A stretch of DNA of 6,595 bases from UBA3537 sp964219345. GTDB lineage: Bacteria > Bacteroidota > Bacteroidia > Flavobacteriales > Flavobacteriaceae. A program made the translations under genes and the position numbers. Shown here piece after piece: positions 1 to 5,818 of the stretch; positions within the stretch are counted from its first letter, which is position 1; each line of letters begins with the position of its first letter. A model generated the notes under the pieces. That model saw only the letters and a program-made list of their open reading frames with translations. It was not told the DNA's origin and searched no databases. The stretch covers positions 1 to 6,595 of the forward strand of contig CAXPPN010000050.1 of assembly GCA_964219345.1 (NCBI GenBank). Reading direction: 5' to 3'.

Positions 1-217
1 TTCTGTAAATAGATGTATTAGGTTTAAAAATCTCTGGAATGGTTACATAAAACATACTTGGAAGACCAATACCTGGAAGGAAGTTGGGAATTACTCCAAG
101 AAAATAAATTATAACGTCATTTCCTCCTTCATAGTTTGGTCTGATGTAATCTTGAACCAATCCAAATGTTAAAAATGTAACTCCAAAAACTAGATAATAA
201 AAATATTTTCTGTTCAT
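1..217 (-). CDS. Partial small membrane protein, C-terminus off the left edge
   Basis: An open frame starts at an ATG (complement of 215-217) and runs leftward for 72 codons without a stop until the window ends. It begins MNRKYFYYLVFGVTFLTF, a hydrophobic N-terminal segment (about residues 5-20) fitting a signal anchor. A charged stretch with QDYIRPNYEGGND (22-34) follows, then a second hydrophobic segment (about 35-62, IIYFLGVIPNFLPGIGLPSMF). This suggests an integral membrane protein with at least two spanning segments. I do not recognise the family. The start lies 63 bp downstream of the DUF1569 gene stop on the same strand, so the two may be co-transcribed. No Shine-Dalgarno is visible; the leader is A/T-rich, which is normal for Bacteroidota. 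A CCGAACC-type motif about 29 nt upstream of the ATG recurs upstream of the neighbouring gene. Confidence 0.65.
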   Translation of the reverse strand, partial: MNRKYFYYLVFGVTFLTFGLVQDYIRPNYEGGNDVIIYFLGVIPNFLPGIGLPSMFYVTIPEIFKPNTSIYR

Positions 218-245
218 CAACTTTCAAAAATAATTTATTTGTTTT

Positions 246-264
246 GGATTTAGGTTCGGTTCAG
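246..264 (-). repeat. CCGAACC-type leader motif upstream of the partial membrane protein gene
   Basis: Positions 246-259 read GGATTTAGGTTCGG on the plus strand (CCGAACCTAAATCC in the sense of the gene), followed at 260-264 by TTCAGG, a near-repeat of the GTTC core. The same 14-mer with one change occurs at 755-768, upstream of the next minus-strand gene, in the same orientation and at a similar distance from the start codon (about 29 and 25 nt). It could be a regulatory site, a 5'-UTR element or a chance duplication of short repeats. Confidence 0.4.
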
Positions 265-280
265 GTTTTAAAAGGACCAA

Positions 281-730
281 TTATAAAATCCCAAATTGAT
301 TAAAGTGATATGAGGTGTGGAAATGAACTAGTTTCTTAAATAAACTAGTTTCAATATTACCATATATGTTGTGAATAGTATAATGAGACTTTAACTCCTT
401 AACTATTTTAATGTTTTCAGTAAGTCTGTTTTTTTTATTTAAAAATGATTCTTCTGAACTAAAAGACTTAAACTCTTTTAGGGTTTTTGAATTTTTTGGA
501 TACTTGTTTATATCAAAATCCAATGACTTTAAATATTTCAAAAATACTTTTCCAAAAAGTCTCCCAAATAATCTTGTCCGAAGACTAATTTTTTGGTTTC
601 CTAATGAGACTTCAATAAAATTGTTACAATGATTAATCATTTGAAATGAATTCATTTTTCCCCATTTAGGGGATGTCTCTTCATCAAGATAATTCAACTT
701 ATCAATAAGAGAATCAAAATCATAAATCAT
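281..730 (-). CDS. DUF1569 / DinB-superfamily protein
   Basis: This 149-residue protein matches the remembered pattern and usual length of DUF1569 proteins, a branch of the DinB-like four-helix superfamily that often binds a metal through three histidines. Near the N-terminus is PKWGKMNSFQMINHC (residues 21-35), equivalent to the family's WGKM-x-x-x-Q-M-x-x-H block, with H34 as candidate ligand. At the C-terminus, H120-N-I-Y-G resembles the HPxFG element. H138 and H142 within HFHTSYHFNQFGIL (136-149) match the terminal H-x-x-x-H...QFG signature. The middle (50-115) is basic and lysine-rich. Biochemical function is not established for the family; thiol-dependent or metal-dependent chemistry is only inferred from DinB relatives. 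The ATG (complement of 728-730) gives a full-length domain and its leader lacks a Shine-Dalgarno. It is followed after 63 bp by the partial membrane protein gene. Confidence 0.75.
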   Translation of the reverse strand: MIYDFDSLIDKLNYLDEETSPKWGKMNSFQMINHCNNFIEVSLGNQKISLRTRLFGRLFGKVFLKYLKSLDFDINKYPKNSKTLKEFKSFSSEESFLNKKNRLTENIKIVKELKSHYTIHNIYGNIETSLFKKLVHFHTSYHFNQFGIL

Positions 731-744
731 ACTACAAATTAATG

Positions 745-768
745 ATTTTGGTTCGGATTTTGGTTCGG
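745..768 (-). repeat. Perfect tandem 12-mer in the leader of the DUF1569 gene
   Basis: The 12-mer ATTTTGGTTCGG occurs twice back to back (745-756 and 757-768) without mismatch; in gene sense it reads CCGAACCAAAAT twice. It ends 15 nt before the ATG. A related copy lies at 246-259 upstream of the next gene. Tandem copies so close to a start suggest a protein-binding or RNA-level control site, but function is inference only. Confidence 0.5.
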
Positions 769-911
769 AATAAGAAATGTAAAAAATAAAAACCCTCTAA
801 ATCATCTATTCCCCACAAAATCACTTTCAGAAAAAAGTAAATCGTAAGTAATTCATAAACACTATCGTATCGATAAACTAAGTGAAGAAAATTACATCAA
901 CCGCTAAAATG

Positions 912-1010
912 AAAAAAGAGCATTTTTTGTCACTTTTTGGTCATTTTTTATCGATTTCGAGTCTTTTTTAGGCATTTTTGGCCATTTTTAGCTGTTTTTT
1001 GACCCTTTTT
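912..1010. other. Helically phased A/T-tract array, predicted curved DNA
   Basis: Tracts of five or six T (one A6 at the left end, one short TTT in the middle) start at 912, 923, 934, 944, 955, 964, 975, 985, 995 and 1006. The steps are 11, 11, 10, 11, 9, 11, 10, 10 and 11, a mean close to 10.4 bp or one turn of B-DNA. Tracts are separated by short G/C-containing spacers such as GGCC, GGTC and GCTG. Phased A-tracts of this kind are the classic cause of intrinsic DNA curvature. The array lies about 180 bp upstream of the DUF1569 start and just downstream of the DUF418 stop, so it could act as an upstream promoter element, a nucleoid-protein site or a barrier between genes. Confidence 0.7.
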
Positions 1011-1019
1011 GAATTTGGG

Positions 1020-1080
1020 TTATATCTAAATATACAACCTATTTACTCTAGGAAAAACTGTTCTACAAAACCCACCCCAC
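1020..1080 (-). repeat. Dispersed intergenic module, copy A
   Basis: This 61-bp segment matches 2393-2454 at roughly 55 of 62 aligned positions in the same orientation. The blocks TTATATCTAAATATACA, ACTCTAGGAAAAA and TTCTACAAAACCCACCCCAC are shared exactly. The two copies flank the DUF418 gene: this one lies 26 bp beyond its stop, the other 83 bp before its start. More distant relatives lie at 3004-3045 and 5806-5911. Confidence 0.7.
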
Positions 1081-1106
1081 TGGTGCAAATTCATATTATC
1101 ACTCAT

Positions 1107-2309
1107 TCAATTTCTCAATGAAAAATAAGTCAATTTTCTCCATAACCATTCTAATGGACCAAATCTATAATTTTTTAAAACTAAAGGAGAAAGTATCAAA
1201 ATTAAAACCCAGACAGATATTACAATTAGAAACTCCTGTAATCTGTCAAACATTCCGAAAAGTCCTAATCCATGACCATTAAAAATGAGTGTGCAAATTA
1301 CAGACATACCTATATAGTTAGTAAATGCCATCCGTCCAACGGCTTGTAATCGATTTTGAATTTTTTTAAATATTCCTTTTTTATAACACCAAATAGCCAA
1401 TCCAATATAGCCTAATGCCATGAAAAGACCAGATACAAATTTGTAATTCGCACCAATATTCATTACATAAGCAGCATTCCATTCGGAGGCATATGCTTGG
1501 TTTAAACCAATTACAGAAAGTATCAATCCTGGTATAAATCCTAACCACATTAACCTTTTATAGTATTCTGTGGGTTTTTCAGCTGACAGAATGCCCTTTC
1601 TATATAAAATCATCCCTAAAAACATCATGGCACATGAACGCCAAAACATTTCAATGACGAAGACAATAGTCTGAATTTGTATTGCATCGTCTACTCTAAG
1701 TGGCATTTGTTTATCATAGGAGCCACGCATTGCTTGGGTTTGGAATGCTATCTCCTCTGAGGATGGGTAAAAGAAAGCAAAAGTACTATCTAGCTCGGCT
1801 GATGGCATTCCATAATAAGTCATAAAATTTAAACTTATAGGAACTAAAAACATGATAATTGCTAACATAAAAAGTTTCCGAATTGACTTTTTTCTGAAAA
1901 AGAAAACCAAACTTCCACAAATTGCATAAGCTACTAGTATATCTCCAGCCCATATGAAATAGGCATGAATTAAACCAAATACCAACAGCCAAAACATTCT
2001 TTTGTAATGCAATACATAAACTCGTTCGCCTTTCAATTCTATTCTTTGCGTGAATAAAACCACCCCTGCTCCGAAAAGTATTGAGAAAATAGACATAAAT
2101 CGAGTATCAGCAAAAATGTAGTTGAAGGCATGAAAATATTGGTTATAGCCTTCTAACCCACCACCAATTTTTGGGTTCATATAAGCAATACTGATTTGAG
2201 AAAAAGACGTTATATTCATTAATAGAATTCCCAAAACAGCAAACCCACGAAGCAAGTCTAGAGTATGAATTCTGTTTTTTAAATCAATTGATTGAGATGA
2301 TTCATGCAT
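1107..2309 (-). CDS. DUF418 domain (YeiB-type) integral membrane protein
   Basis: This 400-residue protein has the full layout of the DUF418/YeiB family, whose members are usually about 380-430 residues and are often loosely called transport or acyltransferase-like membrane proteins; the substrate is unknown. The N-terminal segment holds RIHTLDLLRGFAVLGILLMN (residues 13-32), the hallmark first membrane helix. FMSIFSILFGAG (71-82) matches the family's F-x-S-x-F-S-L-L-F-G motif. Further hydrophobic segments at roughly 105-122, 123-138, 145-165, 213-238, 252-270, 288-308, 328-345 and 358-379 suggest about ten spanning helices. The DUF418 domain proper begins near AVGRMAFTNY (323-332) and ends with GPLEWLWRKLTY (384-395), both typical. 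The ATG (complement of 2307-2309) puts a short soluble tail before the first helix, as expected. It stands alone, flanked by direct copies of an intergenic repeat. I would not give it the yeiB symbol on this evidence. Confidence 0.9.
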   Translation of the reverse strand: MHESSQSIDLKNRIHTLDLLRGFAVLGILLMNITSFSQISIAYMNPKIGGGLEGYNQYFHAFNYIFADTRFMSIFSILFGAGVVLFTQRIELKGERVYVLHYKRMFWLLVFGLIHAYFIWAGDILVAYAICGSLVFFFRKKSIRKLFMLAIIMFLVPISLNFMTYYGMPSAELDSTFAFFYPSSEEIAFQTQAMRGSYDKQMPLRVDDAIQIQTIVFVIEMFWRSCAMMFLGMILYRKGILSAEKPTEYYKRLMWLGFIPGLILSVIGLNQAYASEWNAAYVMNIGANYKFVSGLFMALGYIGLAIWCYKKGIFKKIQNRLQAVGRMAFTNYIGMSVICTLIFNGHGLGLFGMFDRLQEFLIVISVWVLILILSPLVLKNYRFGPLEWLWRKLTYFSLRN

Positions 2310-2392
2310 TAATGTTAATTATTTTGATTTAAAAATAACTAAACATATTTGATACTACTTTAGATTTGATTCTTAAATAAGAAAAGATTTGC

Positions 2393-2500
2393 TTATATCT
2401 AAATATACACCCAATTAACTCTAGGAAAAAACCATTCTACAAAACCCACCCCACCTCCAAGCATTAAGGCAGGAAGAAAAGTTTTAGCTTTTTACGTGTC
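2393..2500 (-). repeat. Dispersed intergenic module, copy B (with second block)
   Basis: Positions 2393-2454 form the near-identical partner of copy A (1020-1080). A second block continues to about 2500 and includes GTTTTAGCTTTT (2481-2492). Copy C at 5806-5911 repeats this two-block layout: an A-run, CCATT, a C-rich tail similar to CCACCCC, about 20-30 variable bases, then GTTTTAGCTTTT. This marks B and C as diverged members of one family about 110 bp long. The copy sits 83 bp upstream of the DUF418 start, so it may carry promoter or leader signals. Confidence 0.6.
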
Positions 2501-2549
2501 CCAATGTCCCAATCCTTAGGGATGGGACAGATACAGTCCCAATCACGTA
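2493..2549. repeat. Nested inverted repeat with GTCCCAA motif cluster
   Basis: The inner hairpin pairs TGTCCCAATCC (2505-2515) with GGATGGGACA (2520-2529) around a TTAG loop, with a single bulged A. The outer arms TACGTG (2493-2498) and CACGTA (2544-2549) are perfect complements. The octamer TGTCCCAA also stands in tandem at 2497-2504 and 2505-2512, and GTCCCAATC recurs at 2536-2544. There is no T-run on either side, so it is not a standard intrinsic terminator. It could be an operator cluster or the structured core of a repetitive element. Confidence 0.5.
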
Positions 2550-2581
2550 TCCACACAAACCCCACACAACCACTACCTAAA

Positions 2582-2659
2582 ACAGGATTGTGAAATCTCC
2601 TGTAAAGATATGGTTTACATAGGATAAGAGGGGATTTGGATTGTATCCATTGGTGTAAA
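2582..2659. repeat. Two short inverted repeats downstream of the small protein gene
   Basis: ACAGGA (2582-2587) pairs with TCCTGT (2598-2603) across a 10-nt loop. TTTACA (2614-2619) with TGTAAA (2654-2659) encloses GGAT (2622-2625) and ATCC (2645-2648), giving a longer imperfect stem. They lie 35-113 bp past the stop of the gene at 2695-2958. They might help end transcription, but neither has a T-tail, so the call is only a repeat. Confidence 0.35.
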
Positions 2660-2694
2660 TGAAAAACCTTGAATAAATTGGTTGACTAACTAAG

Positions 2695-2958
2695 TTATAG
2701 TTGAAGAGGCGAAAAAGAATGCATCTCTTCATTGACAATCTGCATTTCCTTTGATAATGTAATCATAAACTCTGAACCCATAATCTCCTGCATCCCCTGC
2801 ATATCAACATCGTAAAGCATAACTATACAATTCGTATCGTCAACTTTTCCTACAGTGGTTCTGGATTCATCACAAACTGTTGACCGTTCAGTATGATTAT
2901 CAAATGCTTCTTTCCATTCGTCATAGTTAGCCATTGATATTTTTAGAATAACATTCAT
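2695..2958 (-). CDS. Small conserved alpha/beta protein, possibly ABM-like ferredoxin fold
   Basis: This 87-residue protein shows alternating strand and helix character: MNVILKISM (1-9) as a first strand, ANYDEWKEAFDNHTERS (10-26) as an amphipathic helix, TTVGKVDDTNCIVMLYDVD (34-52) as a beta hairpin, and QGMQEIMGSEFMITLSKEM (54-72) as a second helix. That order and length fit the dimeric alpha/beta-barrel (antibiotic biosynthesis monooxygenase-like) superfamily, many members of which are uncharacterised 80-110 residue proteins. I cannot assign a substrate or subfamily, and the fold is an inference from pattern. There is no signal peptide, so it is probably cytoplasmic. It is divergent from the DUF885 lipoprotein gene (159 bp between the start codons), with a candidate Bacteroidota promoter upstream. 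The ATG (complement of 2956-2958) begins exactly at the first strand. Confidence 0.75.
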   Translation of the reverse strand: MNVILKISMANYDEWKEAFDNHTERSTVCDESRTTVGKVDDTNCIVMLYDVDMQGMQEIMGSEFMITLSKEMQIVNEEMHSFSPLQL

Positions 2959-2986
2959 TTTAATTGATTTATGGTTAATAATACCT

Positions 2987-3017
2987 CTAAGTTAGGGAGA
3001 TTAGGTTACATATCAAA
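2987..3017 (-). promoter_or_regulatory. Candidate Bacteroidota -33/-7 promoter for the small alpha/beta protein
   Basis: On the minus strand a TTTG (complement of 3014-3017) is followed after 19 nt by TAACTTAG (complement of 2987-2994). This matches the phylum consensus TTTG-N19-21-TAnnTTTG with one mismatch. Transcription would start near 2984, giving a leader of about 26 nt. The TTTGATATGTAA context is identical to that at the DUF1080 promoter candidate (5788-5818). Confidence 0.45.
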
Positions 3018-3045
3018 TCCCAACTCCCTGTTCCAATAGAAAAAT
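3004..3045 (-). repeat. Dispersed intergenic module, diverged copy D
   Basis: The segment beginning TTACATATCAAATC and continuing through TTCCAATA and an A-rich run parallels 5806-5846 (copy C) over about 40 bp, with TTACATATCAAATC exact. It includes the -33 region of the candidate promoter, so the similarity may reflect shared promoter architecture, shared repeat ancestry or both. Confidence 0.5.
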
Positions 3046-3082
3046 TTAATCGAATACTCATTCAGTTTTAATAAATAAATTA

Positions 3083-3113
3083 TTTGATTTCTAGTTGTAG
3101 ATCACTAATTTTA
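3083..3113 (+). promoter_or_regulatory. Candidate promoter immediately upstream of the DUF885 lipoprotein
   Basis: TTTG (3083-3086) is followed after 19 nt by TAATTTTA (3106-3113), one mismatch from TAnnTTTG. If used, transcription would start about 3116, almost at the ATG (3118), giving a nearly leaderless mRNA. In such AT-rich DNA a match of this quality could arise by chance, so the call is tentative. Confidence 0.35.
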
Positions 3114-3117
3114 AAAG

Positions 3118-4929
3118 ATGAGACACATACTGTTACTATTCCTATTTGTATTGTTTTCAAGTAGCTGTACACAAAAATCAACAGATAAAAATTCTGAGAC
3201 AAGTACAATTTCGATAATTTTTGAGGATTATTACAAATTTAAGGAGCGCATCAATCCGATAGAAGCTACTAAAGCAGGTAATTTTGAATACAACAATACC
3301 ATAGCTAACTATATCTCTGATGCCTATCAAAACGAACTAAAAGCAGAATACCAAAATTTTTTAAACCGGTTAAATGAAATTAATTTATCGGAGTTAACAT
3401 GGGCTGACCAACTAAGCTTGAAAGTGATGAAATGGGATTGTGAGATCAAATTAGAAGGTCTACAAAAACCATTGGTAGTGATTACTTCCCCCATGTATAA
3501 TTTACCCAGTTTTGAGTTGACACCCCTGACTCAAATTCAATCTTTGCATCTATATGTAGCCCAATTAGGAGCTGGCGGTAGTGTTCATCCCTTTACTTCA
3601 GTAAAAGATTATGAAGATTGGTTAGAGAGAATAGAGGACTATTTGGATTTTTTGGATACTTCAATCGCAATGATGAAAGAAGGGATATCGAAAAAGATTG
3701 TACTTCCTGCCGTCTTAACGCAAAAAACAATAGATCAATTGGAGGAGTTTATAGTCAAGCCTACCACTGAACATCTTTTTTACAAACCCATTATATCTCT
3801 GCCTGATGAAATTTCTCCAGTCCAGCGTGATCGGCTAGCTGAAAAGTATAAGGAGATGATCTCGAAAAAGCTCAGACCTAAATATAAAGAGCTTAAAAAG
3901 TTTTTAGTTGAAGAATATTTACCCAATTCTCGATCAACATCTGGCTTTGTAGACCTTCCTCATGGAAAAGAAACTTATGAGTATCTCATAAGATTACACA
4001 CTACTTTAAACTTGTCAGCAAATCAGATTCACGAGCTAGGAAAAAATGAAGTAAAACGAATTTTGAGAGAGATGGAAGCGGCCAAAAATAAAATTGGTTT
4101 TAAGGGAGATATAAAAGCTTTTTTTGAGTATATCCGAAACAGCCCAGAACAGATGCCTTTTAAAAAGCCAGAAGAGGTCATAGATAACTTTAACTCAATT
4201 AAAGAAAAAATAAACGGGAAATTGAATGAAGTTTTTGAGTTATCTCCTAAAGCTAATTTTATTGTAAGAAGAACAGAGGCCTTTAGAGAAGCCGCTGCCA
4301 GTGCAGAATATGTACCGGGAACTAAAGATGCCAAAAGACCCGGGATATTTTATATTCCGATACCCGAAATTTCTAAATACAATAAATTTTCAGATGAGGC
4401 ACTTTTTCTTCACGAAGCGATTCCAGGTCATCACTACCAGCTTTCATTACAACAAGAAAATAAAGAGCTGCCAGCATTTTTACATCCTGAAAGTATGGGT
4501 GTATTTGTTGAGGGGTGGGCTTTATATGCCGAGTCTTTAGGAAAAGAATTAGGGCTTTATGAAGATCCAATTCAGTATTTTGGAATGTTGAGTATGGAGA
4601 TGCATAGAGCAATTAGATTGGTTGTTGATACAGGAATACACAGTAAAGGATGGACCAGAGAACAAGCCATACAGTATTCTTTAGAAAATGAAGCCGCTTC
4701 TGAGGAATCAATTATTACAGAAATTGAACGCTATATGGCTACCCCAGGCCAGGCATTATCTTATAAAATGGGACAAATTAAAATAAGAGAATTGAGAGCT
4801 AAAGCAGAACAGGAACTAGGAGAAAACTTTGATATTAGAGCCTTTCATAATCAAATTCTGAACTCTGGAAGTCTGCCTTTGATTCTATTAGAAGAAAAAA
4901 TAGAAAATTGGATTGGGGGACAACTTTAA
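3118..4929 (+). CDS. DUF885 family metallopeptidase-like lipoprotein
   Basis: This 603-residue protein is a normal-length DUF885 protein, a family treated as predicted zinc metallopeptidases related to M32-like enzymes. The N-terminus MRHILLLFLFVLFSSSC (1-17) is a lipoprotein signal with cysteine 17 as the lipidation site, followed by a polar serine/threonine linker (18-30), so the mature protein should be anchored in the envelope. The catalytic region holds HEAIPGHH (432-439), with H432, E433 and H438 as candidate metal and catalytic residues. EGWALYAE (465-472) supplies a probable third ligand at E465. ERYMATPGQALSYKMG (537-552) is the typical C-terminal family block, and the protein closes with the usual LPL-x-x-LE...W segment. 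All key residues appear intact. A role in oligopeptide breakdown in the periplasm is inferred from the family. The gene is monocistronic, divergent from 2695-2958 and convergent with 4989-5783. No in-frame Met before about residue 104 could replace the start. Confidence 0.92.
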   Translation: MRHILLLFLFVLFSSSCTQKSTDKNSETSTISIIFEDYYKFKERINPIEATKAGNFEYNNTIANYISDAYQNELKAEYQNFLNRLNEINLSELTWADQLSLKVMKWDCEIKLEGLQKPLVVITSPMYNLPSFELTPLTQIQSLHLYVAQLGAGGSVHPFTSVKDYEDWLERIEDYLDFLDTSIAMMKEGISKKIVLPAVLTQKTIDQLEEFIVKPTTEHLFYKPIISLPDEISPVQRDRLAEKYKEMISKKLRPKYKELKKFLVEEYLPNSRSTSGFVDLPHGKETYEYLIRLHTTLNLSANQIHELGKNEVKRILREMEAAKNKIGFKGDIKAFFEYIRNSPEQMPFKKPEEVIDNFNSIKEKINGKLNEVFELSPKANFIVRRTEAFREAAASAEYVPGTKDAKRPGIFYIPIPEISKYNKFSDEALFLHEAIPGHHYQLSLQQENKELPAFLHPESMGVFVEGWALYAESLGKELGLYEDPIQYFGMLSMEMHRAIRLVVDTGIHSKGWTREQAIQYSLENEAASEESIITEIERYMATPGQALSYKMGQIKIRELRAKAEQELGENFDIRAFHNQILNSGSLPLILLEEKIENWIGGQL

Positions 4930-4959
4930 GAGTACTTATTATTCTTCCTATTCAAAGAC

Positions 4960-4993
4960 AAAAAATAATAAAAAACAGTAAGGGCGGCTTACT
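4960..4993 (-). terminator. Intrinsic terminator of the DUF1080 gene, overlapping its stop codon
   Basis: In minus-strand sense AGTAAG (complement of 4988-4993) pairs perfectly with CTTACT (complement of 4977-4982) around a CCGCC loop. A T-rich tail follows, consisting of two T6 runs within 4960-4975. The TAA stop codon of the DUF1080 gene lies inside the 5' arm. The stem is only 6 bp and AT-rich, so strength is uncertain. On the plus strand no T-run follows, so it is unlikely to terminate the converging DUF885 gene. Confidence 0.6.
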
Positions 4994-5783
4994 CAAGCTC
5001 TCTAATCTTAATATTTCTAAAATAAGCCCTACCTGGATGATCTTGGAAACAAATTGAACCGGTTTTAAATTTCCCAAAATCATACCACCTTTTTGCTCCT
5101 AGATATGGATAGTCATCTGAGTTAGAAAATTTACTAGATACTATTTTCTCCTCCCATATTGGTCCATATAATGGAAATTCATTAATCAAGATATTATTTA
5201 ATTTCACACTGCCAAGATTACTTCTATAGTCAATTTTTATCTGATAATTATTCCACTCATTTGCTGGATTGACTTGAATTTGATCATTGGGTGGAAATAA
5301 ATCATATAAAGCACCTAGATAATGTTTTTTTTCATCCAAATCAGTTAAAATATTATTCAATTCAATTTCACCCCCTAATATTTCCTCTGGAGTATTATAA
5401 GCATCAATATCTATTATCTGAATCTCAGGCCCTGTTTGATATGGGAATTTGTAGGACTTATCTTCATTTACTCCCCACATAAATCCACTATTACCTCCTT
5501 TTTCAATCTTCCAATCAAATGAAATTTCAAAATTGGTATATTGTTTATCTGAAAGTAAGCTTGAATCCGCATCTCCTGATTCTAATCCCGAAACTTTGTC
5601 AAAAATCAAAACAGCATCAACAACTTTCCAGCCTGATTTAGATCCATCATCTTGAAAAATGTGCCAACCGGATAAATTTTCGTCTATTGTAATTGCTTGC
5701 CATTGTGTACGATCAGATTGGCAACCCAAAAAAAATACAGCAAAAGCTAAGAATGACCAAGTAAAAAAGAAGAGTTTTTTCAT
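4989..5783 (-). CDS. DUF1080 (3-keto-disaccharide hydrolase-like) lipoprotein
   Basis: This 264-residue protein has the complete DUF1080 pattern, a concanavalin/LamG-like beta-sandwich family (PF06439) whose characterised members act on 3-keto-glycosides. The signal MKKLFFFTWSFLAFAVFFLGC ends at a lipobox with lipidated C21, so an envelope location is likely. Family blocks in order are LSGWHIF (37-43), GWKVVDAVL (51-59), YTNFEISFDWKI (82-93), GGNSGFMWGV (96-105), the substrate-site-like TGPEIQIID (117-125), GALYDL (157-162), a WNNYQIKI strand, and the closing QDHPGRAYFRNIKIREL (247-263). All major blocks are intact. In other Bacteroidota such genes often sit with sugar oxidoreductases, but no such partner is present here, so the natural sugar cannot be inferred. 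The ATG (complement of 5781-5783) is the only start that preserves the signal peptide. A candidate promoter lies unusually close upstream and an intrinsic terminator overlaps the stop. Confidence 0.92.
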   Translation of the reverse strand: MKKLFFFTWSFLAFAVFFLGCQSDRTQWQAITIDENLSGWHIFQDDGSKSGWKVVDAVLIFDKVSGLESGDADSSLLSDKQYTNFEISFDWKIEKGGNSGFMWGVNEDKSYKFPYQTGPEIQIIDIDAYNTPEEILGGEIELNNILTDLDEKKHYLGALYDLFPPNDQIQVNPANEWNNYQIKIDYRSNLGSVKLNNILINEFPLYGPIWEEKIVSSKFSNSDDYPYLGAKRWYDFGKFKTGSICFQDHPGRAYFRNIKIRELE

Positions 5784-5787
5784 GACT

Positions 5788-5818
5788 CCAATATAGAAAG
5801 GATTGATTACATATCAAA
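5788..5818 (-). promoter_or_regulatory. Candidate Bacteroidota promoter of the DUF1080 gene
   Basis: TTTG (complement of 5815-5818) is followed after 19 nt by TATATTGG (complement of 5788-5795), one mismatch from TAnnTTTG. Transcription would begin near 5785, about 2 nt before the ATG. The stretch TTTGATATGTAA is identical to that in the promoter candidate at 2987-3017, which raises confidence in the -33 block. The true -7 could lie elsewhere. Confidence 0.45.

Larger units (their letters stand above)
731..1106. other. Gene-free spacer between DUF1569 and DUF418 genes
   Basis: No plausible gene is visible in these 376 bp. The stretch 769-905 is A/T-rich and otherwise featureless. The remainder contains phased T-tracts (912-1010) and a repeat-module copy (1020-1080). 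Both neighbours are on the minus strand, so the spacer is downstream of DUF418 and upstream of DUF1569 and should carry a terminator for the former and a promoter for the latter. I could not identify a clear hairpin terminator or a good TTTG/TAnnTTTG pair in it. Confidence 0.6.
2310..2694. other. Gene-free spacer with repeat module and inverted repeats
   Basis: No credible gene is present in these 385 bp. The left part (2310-2392) is the DUF418 leader, A/T-rich and without an obvious consensus promoter. The rest holds a repeat-module copy (2393-2500), a nested inverted repeat (2493-2549) and two further inverted repeats (2582-2603 and 2614-2659). It lies 3' of the small alpha/beta protein gene and 5' of DUF418. 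No T-rich terminator is seen after the 2695 stop. Confidence 0.6.

Noticed and set aside
411..632. Plus-strand open frame antisense to DUF1569
   Set aside because: It is a shadow of the DUF1569 coding strand; the minus-strand protein carries recognisable family motifs.
909..971. A 20-codon plus-strand open frame, MKKEHFLSLFGHF-, resembling a small hydrophobic peptide
   Set aside because: It is produced by the phased T-tracts themselves and has no leader or promoter; phenylalanine and leucine codons come from T-runs.
4029..4612. Minus-strand and alternate plus-strand open frames inside the DUF885 gene
   Set aside because: They overlap the well-supported peptidase catalytic region in other frames and have no independent signals.
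4936..4971. TTATTATT/AATAATAA stem as terminator of the DUF885 gene
   Set aside because: It is an AT-only 8-bp stem with a 20-nt loop and no T-run after it on the plus strand, too weak to support.
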